In this document: positions 36,383 to 45,263 of the stretch, in pieces
Layout of the letters: each line of letters starts with the position of its first letter
Position numbering within the stretch: position 1 is the stretch's first letter
Translations under genes and position numbers: made by a program
Source: Pseudoalteromonas prydzensis
GTDB taxonomy: Bacteria > Pseudomonadota > Gammaproteobacteria > Enterobacterales > Alteromonadaceae
Direction: 5' to 3'
Assembly: GCF_001661495.1 (NCBI RefSeq)
Contig: NZ_BDDT01000002.1
Span: 124,001-188,000 of the forward strand
DNA: 64,000 nt
The notes under the pieces: model-generated
What the model saw: only the letters and a program-made list of their open reading frames with translations
The model's database searches: none
What the model was told of the DNA's origin: nothing

Positions 36383-38045
36383 AGCTCCATACCTCACTTA
36401 CTTCTTTGTCACGTAGTGTTAATGATAAGCGCATATCAACTGGCTTATCTCCCTCAGGCGCGATTTTAAACGCAACACGCCATCCTTGATTATTCGGTAA
36501 TTGTTGTACTGTTTTATCGCTGACTGCGCCTGAATTAAGCGATAAGTTAGCGAGCAGTTTGATATTGGCCGATAAGTTATTGATCGTGTCACCAGTAAAG
36601 TCGACCGTAAATTGACGATGGCTTTTCGGTGGTGGATTTTTTTCACCAGGTAAGGCCGCACTGCCAATGCGAGTACGTAACACATGGGCTTTATCTTGAT
36701 TTGCCAATACTGCGTTAAAGGTCGACATTTTATAACCAAAGCTGAGTGTTTCACCTGCTTTTAGTGGTTGCTCTGGTACCCAATAACTGACAATGTTGTC
36801 ATTGGTTTCAGTGTCTGTTGGTATTTCAACTAACTCTACTCGGCCATGCCCCCAAGGCGCTAGTGGCTCAATCCAGAGGCTAGGACGAGCATGGTAATGT
36901 GCTTCCGTATCAAGGTAGTTATTAAATTCACGATCGCGTTGTGCAAGACCAAAACCCTTTGGATTATCATAACTAAATGAGGTGACGCTAAGTTGTTTTG
37001 GGTTGTTCAGCGCACGCCAAACCCATTTATCATCCTGTGATTGCATTAATAAACCATCAGAGTCATGCACTTCTGGTCGGTAATCATCGAAGAACTTAGT
37101 GCTATTTTCGCCGTGATAAAACATACTGGTAAGTGGTGCAATACCGAGCTTTTTAATATCTTTGCGGGCAAATATTTGCATTTGCGTTTTGATTTCAGTG
37201 TTAGTTGATGGGCTTATCTCAAAGCGATAGGCACCAGTCACTGATGGGCTGTCTAGTAACGCATAGAGCACAATATTAGTGTCTTCTGCTGTTGGCTTTA
37301 CCAGCCAAAACTCTTTAAATACAGGGAACTCTTCACCTGAACTGAGCGCGGTATCGACAGCTAGTCCACGGGCTGAAATACCATACACTTGCTGTGGACC
37401 AACTAAGCGAAAGTAAGAAGCACCTTGGAATACAGCGACTTCATCTTTGTACTCGTTATTATTAAGCGGGAAATGCAATCGAAAACCAGCGTGACCTAAT
37501 TGAGTGCTACCTAAAGCCGCGCTAATTTCCTGCTCAAGAGGAGCTGCAGTACTGTCATAGCGGTAATAATCTGTTTTAAATGGTAATTTTTGTACCTTGC
37601 CATCATTGCTCACCGTATTGATAGTAATAGGGTTTTTATAAAGGAAACCAGGGTGAAATAGCTGTACTTCATACAAGCTTTGATCTTTCCAAATAGCGTG
37701 ATCTTGGCGAAATCGAATAGCCCTATAATCTTGGTAGCTAATATTATTTAATGTGTCGATGGCAATTTCAGGGTCGGCTACATAGTCGTTGGCTGCTAGC
37801 TGTTTGGCTCTTGCAGTGATCACCTCAAAGAGGCTTTCTGAAGGAATCGTCAGCAGGGTTGGTTTTTTAACAGATGCAGGCGTAACAGTGTCTGGCTTTT
37901 TAGCAGGAACTGGTGTGGCTGTTTCTGGTTGTTTAATTGGCTCTTCTGCTGCACTAACATTGCACACAAACAAAGTTAATAGTGCAGCTAAAACACTATT
38001 TTTTTTGAATGATGAATACATAGCTGCTCGTGTTTTCGTTTCCAT
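36354..38045 (-). CDS. opgG: Glucan biosynthesis protein G
   Basis: 563 residues. A signal peptide (hydrophobic core SVLAALLTLFVCNVSAAEE) is followed by a proline/threonine-rich linker and the OpgG/MdoG domain (ARAKQLAANDYVADPEIAIDTLNNISYQDYRAIRFRQD onward). The C-terminal Ig-like part contains VDFTGDTI. OpgG is a periplasmic glucan-processing protein needed for osmoregulated glucan synthesis. AGGA 6 nt before the ATG at 38045 supports this start over the inner ATG at 38021. It forms an operon with opgH. Confidence 0.93.
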   Translation of the reverse strand: METKTRAAMYSSFKKNSVLAALLTLFVCNVSAAEEPIKQPETATPVPAKKPDTVTPASVKKPTLLTIPSESLFEVITARAKQLAANDYVADPEIAIDTLNNISYQDYRAIRFRQDHAIWKDQSLYEVQLFHPGFLYKNPITINTVSNDGKVQKLPFKTDYYRYDSTAAPLEQEISAALGSTQLGHAGFRLHFPLNNNEYKDEVAVFQGASYFRLVGPQQVYGISARGLAVDTALSSGEEFPVFKEFWLVKPTAEDTNIVLYALLDSPSVTGAYRFEISPSTNTEIKTQMQIFARKDIKKLGIAPLTSMFYHGENSTKFFDDYRPEVHDSDGLLMQSQDDKWVWRALNNPKQLSVTSFSYDNPKGFGLAQRDREFNNYLDTEAHYHARPSLWIEPLAPWGHGRVELVEIPTDTETNDNIVSYWVPEQPLKAGETLSFGYKMSTFNAVLANQDKAHVLRTRIGSAALPGEKNPPPKSHRQFTVDFTGDTINNLSANIKLLANLSLNSGAVSDKTVQQLPNNQGWRVAFKIAPEGDKPVDMRLSLTLRDKEVSEVWSYVWYPNDVQ

Positions 38046-38412
38046 GAGGTTTCCTTTAGCCGTTACCTAGTTAATTTTAAATTTTGTAAAATAAGTAGTG
38101 TGTAATAAGTCATTTTTTAATAAGCTACATTCATCTTTGCAAGAAACGAACCTGAAATAAGTGCTTACATTTCAATGCTCTTATTGGTTGTTCGTCGTGT
38201 GGATGATGTACTTTCTTTGTATAAGCGGGAAATAATTACATGGAATGTACGACTACTTATTACTAATGTAAGTAGATGTTACTAGGTGCAACCTTGCTCT
38301 AAGGTGAATGAAATGGCAATTACACAGATTTTGTTAGCAGGTCAAGAAATTGCGATATATGGGGGGGAGTGAACTTGCCAACAGAGATAATTGGCAAGTT
38401 AAAGGTAACTAA
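38046..38412. other. Intergenic region upstream of opgG
   Basis: A 367-nt gap without a supportable gene. CTACTTA (38253-38259) and TAAGTAG (38269-38275) form a small inverted repeat, and a run of seven G lies near 38362-38368. It must hold the opgG promoter; no specific regulator site was recognised. Confidence 0.4.
38372..38400 (-). terminator. Hairpin after the small lipoprotein gene
   Basis: AACTTGCCAA and TTGGCAAGTT form a perfect 10-bp stem with a 9-nt loop, 13 nt beyond the stop of the minus-strand gene. No T-run follows, so terminator strength is doubtful. Confidence 0.5.
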
Positions 38413-38652
38413 TTACTGTACATTACCTAATGCTTCAGCATTGGCTTTACATTGGTTGTAAGCTTCAATACATTTTGTGCTACACACTTTATGAACCATA
38501 CCTTCACCGGTGCTTTGCTGTTCACAATTTACTTCACATTGATAGTTTTGCTGAGCACATTGTTGCATTTCTGGATTCTCTATTTGGCTTTGACACCCAG
38601 CAAGTACACCAATACAAAGCGCAATGCTTGATAATTTTAGTAATGAATTCAT
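38413..38652 (-). CDS. Small cysteine-rich lipoprotein
   Basis: 79 residues. Lipobox VLAGC (Cys19) shows lipid anchoring. The mature part has six further cysteines (MQQCAQQNYQCEVNCEQ, VCSTKCIEAYNQC), arranged as CX5CX3C and CX3CX6C, suggesting disulfides or metal binding. I do not recognise a named family. It follows panC by 18 nt on the same strand and may be transcribed with it. Confidence 0.7.
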   Translation of the reverse strand: MNSLLKLSSIALCIGVLAGCQSQIENPEMQQCAQQNYQCEVNCEQQSTGEGMVHKVCSTKCIEAYNQCKANAEALGNVQ

Positions 38653-38670
38653 ATTTATCCCTAATTATTG

Positions 38671-39522
38671 TTATGTAATATTGACTTGCAGATTATCTAT
38701 AAGTCTAACCGGACCTAAAAAAGCTGCTGCTAATATCACTAGTTGGCTGTCATTGAGTGTAGCGTTTTTTAGTGTATCGCGCTGCGCTATTTCAAAATAA
38801 TCGGCTTTGAGTCCCGCTTGTTGTAATCGTTGTTTAGCTTGCTGGCATATTTCAGTAAAATCTCGTCGTCCTGCGTTTAGTTGTTCAGCACTCCAATTTA
38901 GCGTTCTAAACAGCTCTGTGGCAGTTTCTTTTTGAATTTCTGATAAGTAGCCATTGCGAGAACTCATTGCCAAACCTGAGACTTCACGGCTGGTTGCAAC
39001 GCCAATGATTTCAACGGGAATAGATAGGTCATGAGCCATGGTCTTAATAACTTGTAACTGCTGAAAGTCTTTTTCACCAAAGCAGGCATAATCAGGTTGC
39101 ACTAAGTTAAATAACTTAGTGACGACAGTGGCGACACCACGAAAATGCCCCGGACGTGAACCACCGCAATAACCCATTGAAATACCAGGTACATCAACAA
39201 AGCTTTGTGCATCTAAACCGTTTGGATAAATGGTTTCTGTAGTCGGTGTAAACACAATATCAGTGCCAAGCTCAGCAAGTCCTTGCTTATCAGCAACAAG
39301 GGTGCGCGGGTAGTTATCCAAATCTTCGTTTACGCCAAACTGCATTGGGTTTACGAAAATGCTCACGACAACTTTATCGGCCATATTTTTAGCTTTTTCA
39401 ACTAACGAGAAGTGACCTTGATGCAAATTACCCATTGTTGGCACTAAGGCGACGCTCAGACCTGCTTGACGCCATGCTTTAATTTGGCTGCGTAAGGATT
39501 TTATTTCAGTGATCGACTGCAT
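38671..39522 (-). CDS. panC: Pantothenate synthetase
   Basis: 283 residues. The nucleotidyl-transferase [15 protein letters not shown] (HXGH-type) motif, FVNPMQFG, the adenylate-binding [12 protein letters not shown] and SSRNGYLS are all seen. It joins pantoate and beta-alanine with ATP to give pantothenate. The start ATG overlaps the panB stop (TAATG), so translation is coupled. Confidence 0.96.
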   Translation of the reverse strand: MQSITEIKSLRSQIKAWRQAGLSVALVPTMGNLHQGHFSLVEKAKNMADKVVVSIFVNPMQFGVNEDLDNYPRTLVADKQGLAELGTDIVFTPTTETIYPNGLDAQSFVDVPGISMGYCGGSRPGHFRGVATVVTKLFNLVQPDYACFGEKDFQQLQVIKTMAHDLSIPVEIIGVATSREVSGLAMSSRNGYLSEIQKETATELFRTLNWSAEQLNAGRRDFTEICQQAKQRLQQAGLKADYFEIAQRDTLKNATLNDSQLVILAAAFLGPVRLIDNLQVNIT

Positions 39523-40316
39523 TATTTAAACTCATGTTCCGTGCTTGGAAAAGCACCGCTTTTAACGTCGTTACAATACTTTTTCACTGCATCTGGCATG
39601 TTGCCAGTTTCGAGTAAAAAGTTTTTAGAAAATTTAGGAATATAGCCTGCTGAGATGCCCACTAAGTCATGCATAACGAGAATTTGACCATCGGTCTGAT
39701 TACCAGCACCAATACCAATTGTTGGGATTGATACAGCATCAGTGATTAACTTTGCAAGTTCTGTTGGAATACATTCAAGTACAATCATTTGTGCGCCAGC
39801 TGCTTCCAGCGCTTTAGCATCACTAATCATTTTCTGAGCTTGTTCAGCACCACGGCCTTGAATTTTAAAGCCGCCAAAAACGTGTACAGACTGCGGTGTT
39901 AAACCTAAATGACCACACACTGGAATACCTTGCTGCGTAAGCGCGACAATTGAATCATACAGCCATTCACCGCCTTCAAGTTTGACCATGTTAGCTCCTG
40001 CGCGCATCAACTCAGCGGCGTTTTTACAACTTTCGGCCGGGTTTGAATAGGTCATAAACGGCATATCAGCAATAACGAATAATTCACGGCTACCAGCGCG
40101 TACACTGCGGGTATGGTAGGCGATATCTTGATTAGTTACAGCCAGTGTATCGTCACCCCCTTGTAATACCATGCCTAATGAGTCGCCAACTAAAATGACA
40201 TCAACGCCGTTATCGTGAAATAACTTAGCAAAGCTGGCATCGTAAGCTGTTAAAGCAGTAATTTTTTGCTGTTCTGCTTTCATTTTATTGAGCGTAGAAA
40301 CGGTTATTTTAGACAT
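39522..40316 (-). CDS. panB: 3-methyl-2-oxobutanoate hydroxymethyltransferase
   Basis: 264 residues. Family phrases include [47 protein letters not shown] and [21 protein letters not shown]. It makes ketopantoate from alpha-ketoisovalerate and methylene-THF, the first step towards pantothenate. GAGGA precedes the ATG. It lies between folK and panC. Confidence 0.96.
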   Translation of the reverse strand: MSKITVSTLNKMKAEQQKITALTAYDASFAKLFHDNGVDVILVGDSLGMVLQGGDDTLAVTNQDIAYHTRSVRAGSRELFVIADMPFMTYSNPAESCKNAAELMRAGANMVKLEGGEWLYDSIVALTQQGIPVCGHLGLTPQSVHVFGGFKIQGRGAEQAQKMISDAKALEAAGAQMIVLECIPTELAKLITDAVSIPTIGIGAGNQTDGQILVMHDLVGISAGYIPKFSKNFLLETGNMPDAVKKYCNDVKSGAFPSTEHEFK

Positions 40317-40347
40317 AGTATCCTCGTAGGCAACGGCCTGAAATTAA

Positions 40348-40833
40348 TTACAGAGGTAATTGTTGTAATTCGTTTAATGCCAAGGTAGCGGTAACACTGT
40401 GTAGTGGTGTTCCATTTGGCAGCGAAATATCGGGAGCGATCTCAAGTAGTGGATAGACTACAAACTCGCGCTCGGTTAATCCATAGTGAGGCACAATTAG
40501 ACGCTCACTATGAATGATCTGATCGCCAAATAATAAAATATCAATATCTAAGGTGCGTGGCCCCCAGCGCTCTGCTTTACGAACTCTACCGTGCTGAAGT
40601 TCTATCTTTTGTGTTAAATCAAGTAGTTGTTCTGGCAGTAAATTGGTTTTAATTGCCGCTACAGCATTCACATAGTCAGGTTGATCTTGTGGTCCCATCG
40701 GCTTGCTGGCGTAATAGTGTGATACGCAAACAAATTCGCATTCAGCTAAAGCTTGTAAAGCTGCTACGGCGTTATCAAGTTGCTGACGTGGGGCGTTTAA
40801 ATTCGCCCCTAAACCAAGATAGACAATTGCCAT
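40348..40833 (-). CDS. folK: 6-hydroxymethyl-7,8-dihydropterin pyrophosphokinase
   Basis: 161 residues from the ATG at 40833 (MAIVYLGLGANL), which lies one base after the pcnB stop; the longer frame from 40890 overlaps pcnB and is rejected. Seen are GLGANLNAPRQQLDNAV, DQPDYVNAVAAI, GPRTLDIDILLFGDQ and PHYGLTEREFVVYPLLEI, which build the ATP- and pterin-binding sites. It makes the pyrophosphorylated pterin for folate synthesis. Tight spacing implies coupling to pcnB. Confidence 0.95.
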   Translation of the reverse strand: MAIVYLGLGANLNAPRQQLDNAVAALQALAECEFVCVSHYYASKPMGPQDQPDYVNAVAAIKTNLLPEQLLDLTQKIELQHGRVRKAERWGPRTLDIDILLFGDQIIHSERLIVPHYGLTEREFVVYPLLEIAPDISLPNGTPLHSVTATLALNELQQLPL

Positions 40834-40834
40834 G

Positions 40835-42226
40835 TTATTCAGCCGTCGGCTTTGGGCTACGACGGCGGGTACGACGACGACCTTTGGCAACCCCTTGGCT
40901 ACCTAACGCTTTGACCATGTCTTTTTGGCCATTGATATCTTGTTTTAAATAGTCAGTCCACCAATTTGCTAGCTCTTGATGTTGTTTTTCACCCGCTTCT
41001 ACACGCAATAATAAAAAGTCATAGGCAGCTTTAAAACGTGGCTGCTGAGTTAATCGATATGCACGTTGTCCTGAGCGTTTATCTAACCGATGCTGAATGT
41101 GCCAAATATCGCGGGCACCTAACGTGAATCGTTTTGGGACTGCAATATGTTGTGCATTTTCGCTGAGTACTTTGTTCATCGCTTGAGCAAACGCATCGTA
41201 TTCAGATAGTTGCTCCTGCGCTTGCAAGGTTTTAGTGATCTTTAATAATGGGAACCACAGTAATGCGGCAAAAATAAAGGCCGGTGTTACTTTCTTTTCA
41301 GCATTTATACGTTCATCGGTGTTGCGGAACATTTGGCGGATCAAAGCAAACTCTAAACCAGCTGGATTATTATCTAAAATAGTATCAAGGGCTGGGAATA
41401 ATGATTTGAACAAGCCATATTTGCGCAGCATTAAAAAGTTTGCTTCGGCTTTACCATTTAAAAACAGCTTTAGTGTTTCTTCAAATAAACGCGCAGGCGG
41501 TATGTTATCTAATAGGCTTGCTAATTCTTTTAATGGTTGTTCGGTTGCTGGTGCAATTGACATGTCTAGTTTGGTGGCAAAACGAACTGCGCGCAGCATA
41601 CGTACAGGATCTTCACGGTAACGGGTTTGCGGATCACCGATCATTTCGATTTGTCTGGCTTTAATTGCCGCTAAGCCGTTTGCGTAATCATGAATTGAAA
41701 AGTCATTAATTGAATAGTATAAAGCGTTGATTGAAAAATCACGACGTTCAGCATCTTCTTCAATGCTACCAAACACGTTGTCGCGAAGTAGCTGGCCTTG
41801 ATCACTCGATTGGCTGATCTGGTTTTTATCTTCAGGCGCTTCGTGATGCCCACGCATGGTGGCAACTTCGATGATCTCACGACCAAACACAATATGCGCC
41901 AAGCGAAAGCGACGGCCAATTAAACGGCAATTACGAAAGAGCTTTTTAACCTGATCTGGTGTGGCATTGGTGACTACGTCAAAATCTTTTGGTTGTTGAC
42001 CTAACAAAATATCACGAATACAACCACCAACAAGGTAGGCATCGAAGCCACCGTCTTTGAGGCGATATAACACCTTGATTGCATTTGGGCTAAATTGTTT
42101 GCGAGAAATACCGTGCTCATTGCGTCCAACTATTAAAGGTTGCGCAGAGACTTGAGTATGTTCGGCTGTTGCTGAGGCGGTTGGGCCTATAATTTGCCGA
42201 CAAAATTGAAAAAGCTTGGAAATAAT
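40835..42226 (-). CDS. pcnB: Poly(A) polymerase I, probable ATT start
   Basis: 463 residues if it begins at the ATT at 42226. Nucleotidyltransferase motifs are YLVGGCIRDILLGQQPKDFDVVTNATP and FRNCRLIGRRFRLAHIVFG, then EDAERRDFSINALYY and REDPVRMLRAVRFATKL. An arginine-rich tail (GRRRTRRRSPK) is typical. It adds poly(A) tails to RNA and promotes decay. The first GTG (42073) would cut about 50 conserved residues (FQFCRQIIG, GISRKQFSPNAIKVLYRL) that align with Escherichia coli PcnB. No ATG, GTG or TTG exists further upstream, but GGGAG lies 7 nt before an ATT, as in Escherichia coli. Confidence 0.93.
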   Translation of the reverse strand: MISKLFQFCRQIIGPTASATAEHTQVSAQPLIVGRNEHGISRKQFSPNAIKVLYRLKDGGFDAYLVGGCIRDILLGQQPKDFDVVTNATPDQVKKLFRNCRLIGRRFRLAHIVFGREIIEVATMRGHHEAPEDKNQISQSSDQGQLLRDNVFGSIEEDAERRDFSINALYYSINDFSIHDYANGLAAIKARQIEMIGDPQTRYREDPVRMLRAVRFATKLDMSIAPATEQPLKELASLLDNIPPARLFEETLKLFLNGKAEANFLMLRKYGLFKSLFPALDTILDNNPAGLEFALIRQMFRNTDERINAEKKVTPAFIFAALLWFPLLKITKTLQAQEQLSEYDAFAQAMNKVLSENAQHIAVPKRFTLGARDIWHIQHRLDKRSGQRAYRLTQQPRFKAAYDFLLLRVEAGEKQHQELANWWTDYLKQDINGQKDMVKALGSQGVAKGRRRTRRRSPKPTAE

Positions 42227-42321
42227 AATCTGTCTCCCACAGAATTTGGTTATTTGATGGACGCCATCAAAAATCTAACCAAGTATAGCTGCACTTTGCT
42301 ATTAACTGCACATGTATAGTG

Positions 42322-42350
42322 TTATTGAATAACTTTGTTGTTGCTATAAT
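42322..42350 (+). promoter_or_regulatory. Possible sigma-70 promoter antisense to gluQ-pcnB
   Basis: TTATTG (42322-42327), 17 nt, then TATAAT (42345-42350) face the plus strand, opposite to all nearby genes. An inverted repeat (CCTTAA..GCAATT with AATTGC..TTTAAGG) follows at about 42360-42402. A small antisense RNA is possible but there is no clear terminator. Confidence 0.25.
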
Positions 42351-42475
42351 TGAGCACACCCTTAACGCAATTGATATTAATTAAATAAATTGCACATTTA
42401 AGGTTGGCTATCATATACCAGCAAAGCTCAAAAATTAAGTTGAAGGCCTTAAAATTAGCCATTTTTAGTGAATTT

Positions 42476-43420
42476 TTATTTGTTTAAATGCGTAAATAGG
42501 GGTGACTGGCTGTGTGAGTTTTGAGAAATTTGAATTTCAGCCACTTTCGGCACCTTTTCTAAGCTGTAATTATCGATTGCCCAGCTCAGCATTTTATCAA
42601 TACTTAGCTCAACGAGTGCTGGTTGCGGGGCTAAACCTAAAAATTCAAATGCGCTGAGCAGGGCCGGTTTAGGATTGTCTTTAACAATCGCTGGCGCATA
42701 GTTTTGTTTTGATAATTTAAAGCCCGGTTTAGCTACTGCCAATGGTAAATGAGCATACTGGGGAGCTGCGTTATTTAACTGTTTAAATAAACTTAGTTGA
42801 CGGGCTGTTGGTTCAAGTAAGTCAGCGCCGCGCACAACATGAGTAATACCTTGCTCAATATCATCTGCAACCACCACTAATTGATAAGCAAACAAACCAT
42901 CGCTGCGTTTTATTAAGTAATCTTCGTGGGCTAAATCACGGGTTACGCTAACTTGACCTTGAATGAGGTCATGGTATTGGCATATTGGATGCTGTTGAAT
43001 TAAGCGTAATGCGCTGTGTGCTTGCGAGTGGTTTAAATGACGACAATGACCTTGATAAATTCCGCCAAGCGCTTTGATTTGTTTGCGTGAGCAGTGGCAA
43101 GCATAAATAAGTTGCTGGTTCTTTAATTTATCGAGGGTATGTGCGTATAAGTCATGGCGCTGGGTTTGATAGACAACCTCTTCATCCCAATGCAATCCAT
43201 AGGCTTCAAGGGTGGTAAGAATATCGTTTGCTGCGCCCTCAACAACACGAGTGGTGTCGATATCTTCTATTCGGACTAACCAACTACCTTGGTTGCTTTT
43301 AGCGTCAAGGTAACTGCCCACAGCCGCCACAAGTGAGCCAAAATGAAGTGGCCCAGAAGGTGACGGTGCAAAACGACCGCGATAGTTGCGCACAGGCGCA
43401 GTAACGGCTGTGGTAGACAT
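42476..43420 (-). CDS. gluQ: Glutamyl-Q tRNA(Asp) synthetase
   Basis: 314 residues, lacking the anticodon-binding domain of true GluRS. The HIGH-type motif is in GRFAPSPSGPLHFGSLVAAVGSYLDA. Zinc-ligand cysteines appear as CHCSRKQI and GHCRH, and KLSKQN replaces KMSKS. It attaches glutamate to queuosine at position 34 of tRNA(Asp). It follows dksA by 17 nt, the usual arrangement in gammaproteobacteria. Confidence 0.95.
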   Translation of the reverse strand: MSTTAVTAPVRNYRGRFAPSPSGPLHFGSLVAAVGSYLDAKSNQGSWLVRIEDIDTTRVVEGAANDILTTLEAYGLHWDEEVVYQTQRHDLYAHTLDKLKNQQLIYACHCSRKQIKALGGIYQGHCRHLNHSQAHSALRLIQQHPICQYHDLIQGQVSVTRDLAHEDYLIKRSDGLFAYQLVVVADDIEQGITHVVRGADLLEPTARQLSLFKQLNNAAPQYAHLPLAVAKPGFKLSKQNYAPAIVKDNPKPALLSAFEFLGLAPQPALVELSIDKMLSWAIDNYSLEKVPKVAEIQISQNSHSQSPLFTHLNK

Positions 43421-43437
43421 TGATTAATTACTGATAA

Positions 43438-43881
43438 TTAACCACGTCCAGATTGTTTTTCTTTGATTTCCGCAAGTGTTTTACAGTCTACGCATAAATC
43501 TGCAGTAGGACGTGCTTCTAAACGGCGAATACCAATTTCAATCCCGCATGAGTCACAAAATCCAAAATCATCTTCTTTGATTAGAATTATCGTTTTTTCA
43601 ATTTTTTTGATCAGTTTACGTTCGCGGTCACGAGTACGCAGTTCTAAAGAGAACTCTTCTTCTTGTGCTGCACGGTCAACTGGATCAGGGAAGTTAGCTG
43701 CTTCATCTTGCATATGCGATTTAGTACGGTCTACTTCGTTACGTAAATCGTTGCGCCATGCTTCCAAAATAGTTTTAAAATGAGTGCGTTGTGCCTCATT
43801 CATATACTCTTCGCCCGGCTTTTCCTGATATGGTTCTAATCCGGCCTGAGCCAATAACCCTAATTTTTTTTGGTCTGGCAT
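43438..43881 (-). CDS. dksA: RNA polymerase-binding transcription factor DksA
   Basis: 147 residues. A long coiled coil (about 35-110) with the tip region [12 protein letters not shown] and the zinc finger [25 protein letters not shown] (four cysteines) are typical. It binds the RNA polymerase secondary channel and, with ppGpp, controls stable RNA and amino acid genes. It is first of the dksA-gluQ-pcnB-folK-panB-panC series. Confidence 0.97.
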   Translation of the reverse strand: MPDQKKLGLLAQAGLEPYQEKPGEEYMNEAQRTHFKTILEAWRNDLRNEVDRTKSHMQDEAANFPDPVDRAAQEEEFSLELRTRDRERKLIKKIEKTIILIKEDDFGFCDSCGIEIGIRRLEARPTADLCVDCKTLAEIKEKQSGRG

Positions 43882-44118
43882 AACTTTCTCCTAAATCCTT
43901 AATATAATGCCCAGCTTTAGCCGGCGGCTATAAATAACAGAATCCTATGGCCTAGGCAAATTTATTTTTAATTTATTGGCTACGGTTAAATAATTTTCAC
44001 TGTTTAAAAAGAAATTTGAAAAAAATAATAGCTCTTTAATCAGTCTGCTATTTTCTAACTGGCCTAGTTATATGGGCAAAAAAATGAAAAGCAACTTAAT
44101 TTTTTATATCTTGTGTAA

Positions 44119-45117
44119 TTACTGTTGTTTAAATGCTTTAAGGGCTAAAAATTTTTTCGGTGGGCAGCCATACCAACGCTTAAAGGCACGTTGAAAGGCG
44201 CTTTGTTCGCAAAAACCTAAGCGATTGGTTATTTCAAGCAGGGTAACTTTTTGTTGCAGCATGAGTTTGGCATGGTATTTACGAAGCTCATCTATTAGCT
44301 GTGAATAACTACAATTTTGTGAGCGTAAATAGCGTTGTAAGCTGCGTTTTTTAAAACCTAAATGGCAGGCTGCTTGCTCAATGCTAGGGACTTGTGGCAA
44401 ATGCGCGGTAATAAATGCTTTCAGTTGATTTATTTCGTCTTGTTCGCTCACTAAGGTACTTGCTTGCGCGGCGAGTAAATATTCAATTTCTTTATTGGCA
44501 CTGTGTAATGGGCTGGTTAATAAGCTGCTTTTAAAGCATAAGCAATTATGGCTTGCGGAAAACTCAATCGGGCAATTAAACACGGCTTTGTAAGCTCGTA
44601 AGCTGGTTGGATTTGGCTCAGCGCGGGTCAGTTGAACTTTCTCGAGTGCCAGCTCGGTTGTGTTGTAACAGCAATGTTTGGCAAAAGATAACCAACTACT
44701 AAATAACTCATCCACCATATGATGCGCAATTTCAATGCTAGGTTGCCAAGTTAAATAGCTTAGCGAGTTATCGCTTCGCAAGGTAATAGTCCCGATATTA
44801 CGAACTGTGGTGTTGAGCTTTTGCGCATGCAATAATACTTTTGCTAATGAATCACTGACCAATGCAATGTGTCCTAGCAATCCCCAGCTCTGGGTTTTTA
44901 ACGACTGTCCAAATTTCAAGCCTATGTGATCACAGTGTAATGACTTTTCGGCATAACGCATTAGCTGTTCATAATCTTCAATAGGAAAGCGGTAACGGCT
45001 TTCGTTAAGATAACGGGCACGAGTTGCAAGTAGCGCATCAAGGCTGGCTGGTGCTATACCTTGTGCAATTAAAAACTGTACGAGTGCACGAATTATTTGG
45101 CTGCTAACATAGTACAT
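44119..45117 (-). CDS. AraC-family regulator with arabinose-binding-like N-terminus
   Basis: 332 residues. The N-terminal domain (ALLATRARYLNESRYRFPIEDYEQLMRYA) is of the OruR/ArgR type. The C-terminal helix-turn-helix pair is clear (PSIEQAACHLGFKKRSLQRYLRSQNCSYSQLIDELRK, EITNRLGFCEQSAFQRAFKRWYGCPPKKF). The ATG at 45117 is preferred over a TTG at 45126. It is divergent from the acylase gene with 146 nt between them and probably controls it. The inducer is unknown. Confidence 0.88.
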   Translation of the reverse strand: MYYVSSQIIRALVQFLIAQGIAPASLDALLATRARYLNESRYRFPIEDYEQLMRYAEKSLHCDHIGLKFGQSLKTQSWGLLGHIALVSDSLAKVLLHAQKLNTTVRNIGTITLRSDNSLSYLTWQPSIEIAHHMVDELFSSWLSFAKHCCYNTTELALEKVQLTRAEPNPTSLRAYKAVFNCPIEFSASHNCLCFKSSLLTSPLHSANKEIEYLLAAQASTLVSEQDEINQLKAFITAHLPQVPSIEQAACHLGFKKRSLQRYLRSQNCSYSQLIDELRKYHAKLMLQQKVTLLEITNRLGFCEQSAFQRAFKRWYGCPPKKFLALKAFKQQ

Positions 45118-45263
45118 AACGGGCAATTTTACGAAGTGAATTATCAGCTAAGCTGCATTAGTTGGCGCGCAAAGTCAATTTTTTGCGTGAAAGGTCAAGA
45201 TTTAGTTTGTTGAATAAGGCAAGGTAGTCAATGGATAAAACAATAATGGATAGGAACCCCACA

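Noticed and set aside
36364..36397. Alternative starts of opgH (GTG 36397, ATG 36364)
   Set aside because: The GTG is far from any ribosome site and the inner ATG has only a weak one; ATG 36382 has GAGG at a suitable distance. The difference is small and not certain.
38312..38371. 19-codon frame MAITQILLAGQEIAIYGGE upstream of opgG on the plus strand
   Set aside because: Too short, ends at the G-run, points away from opgG and has no supporting context.
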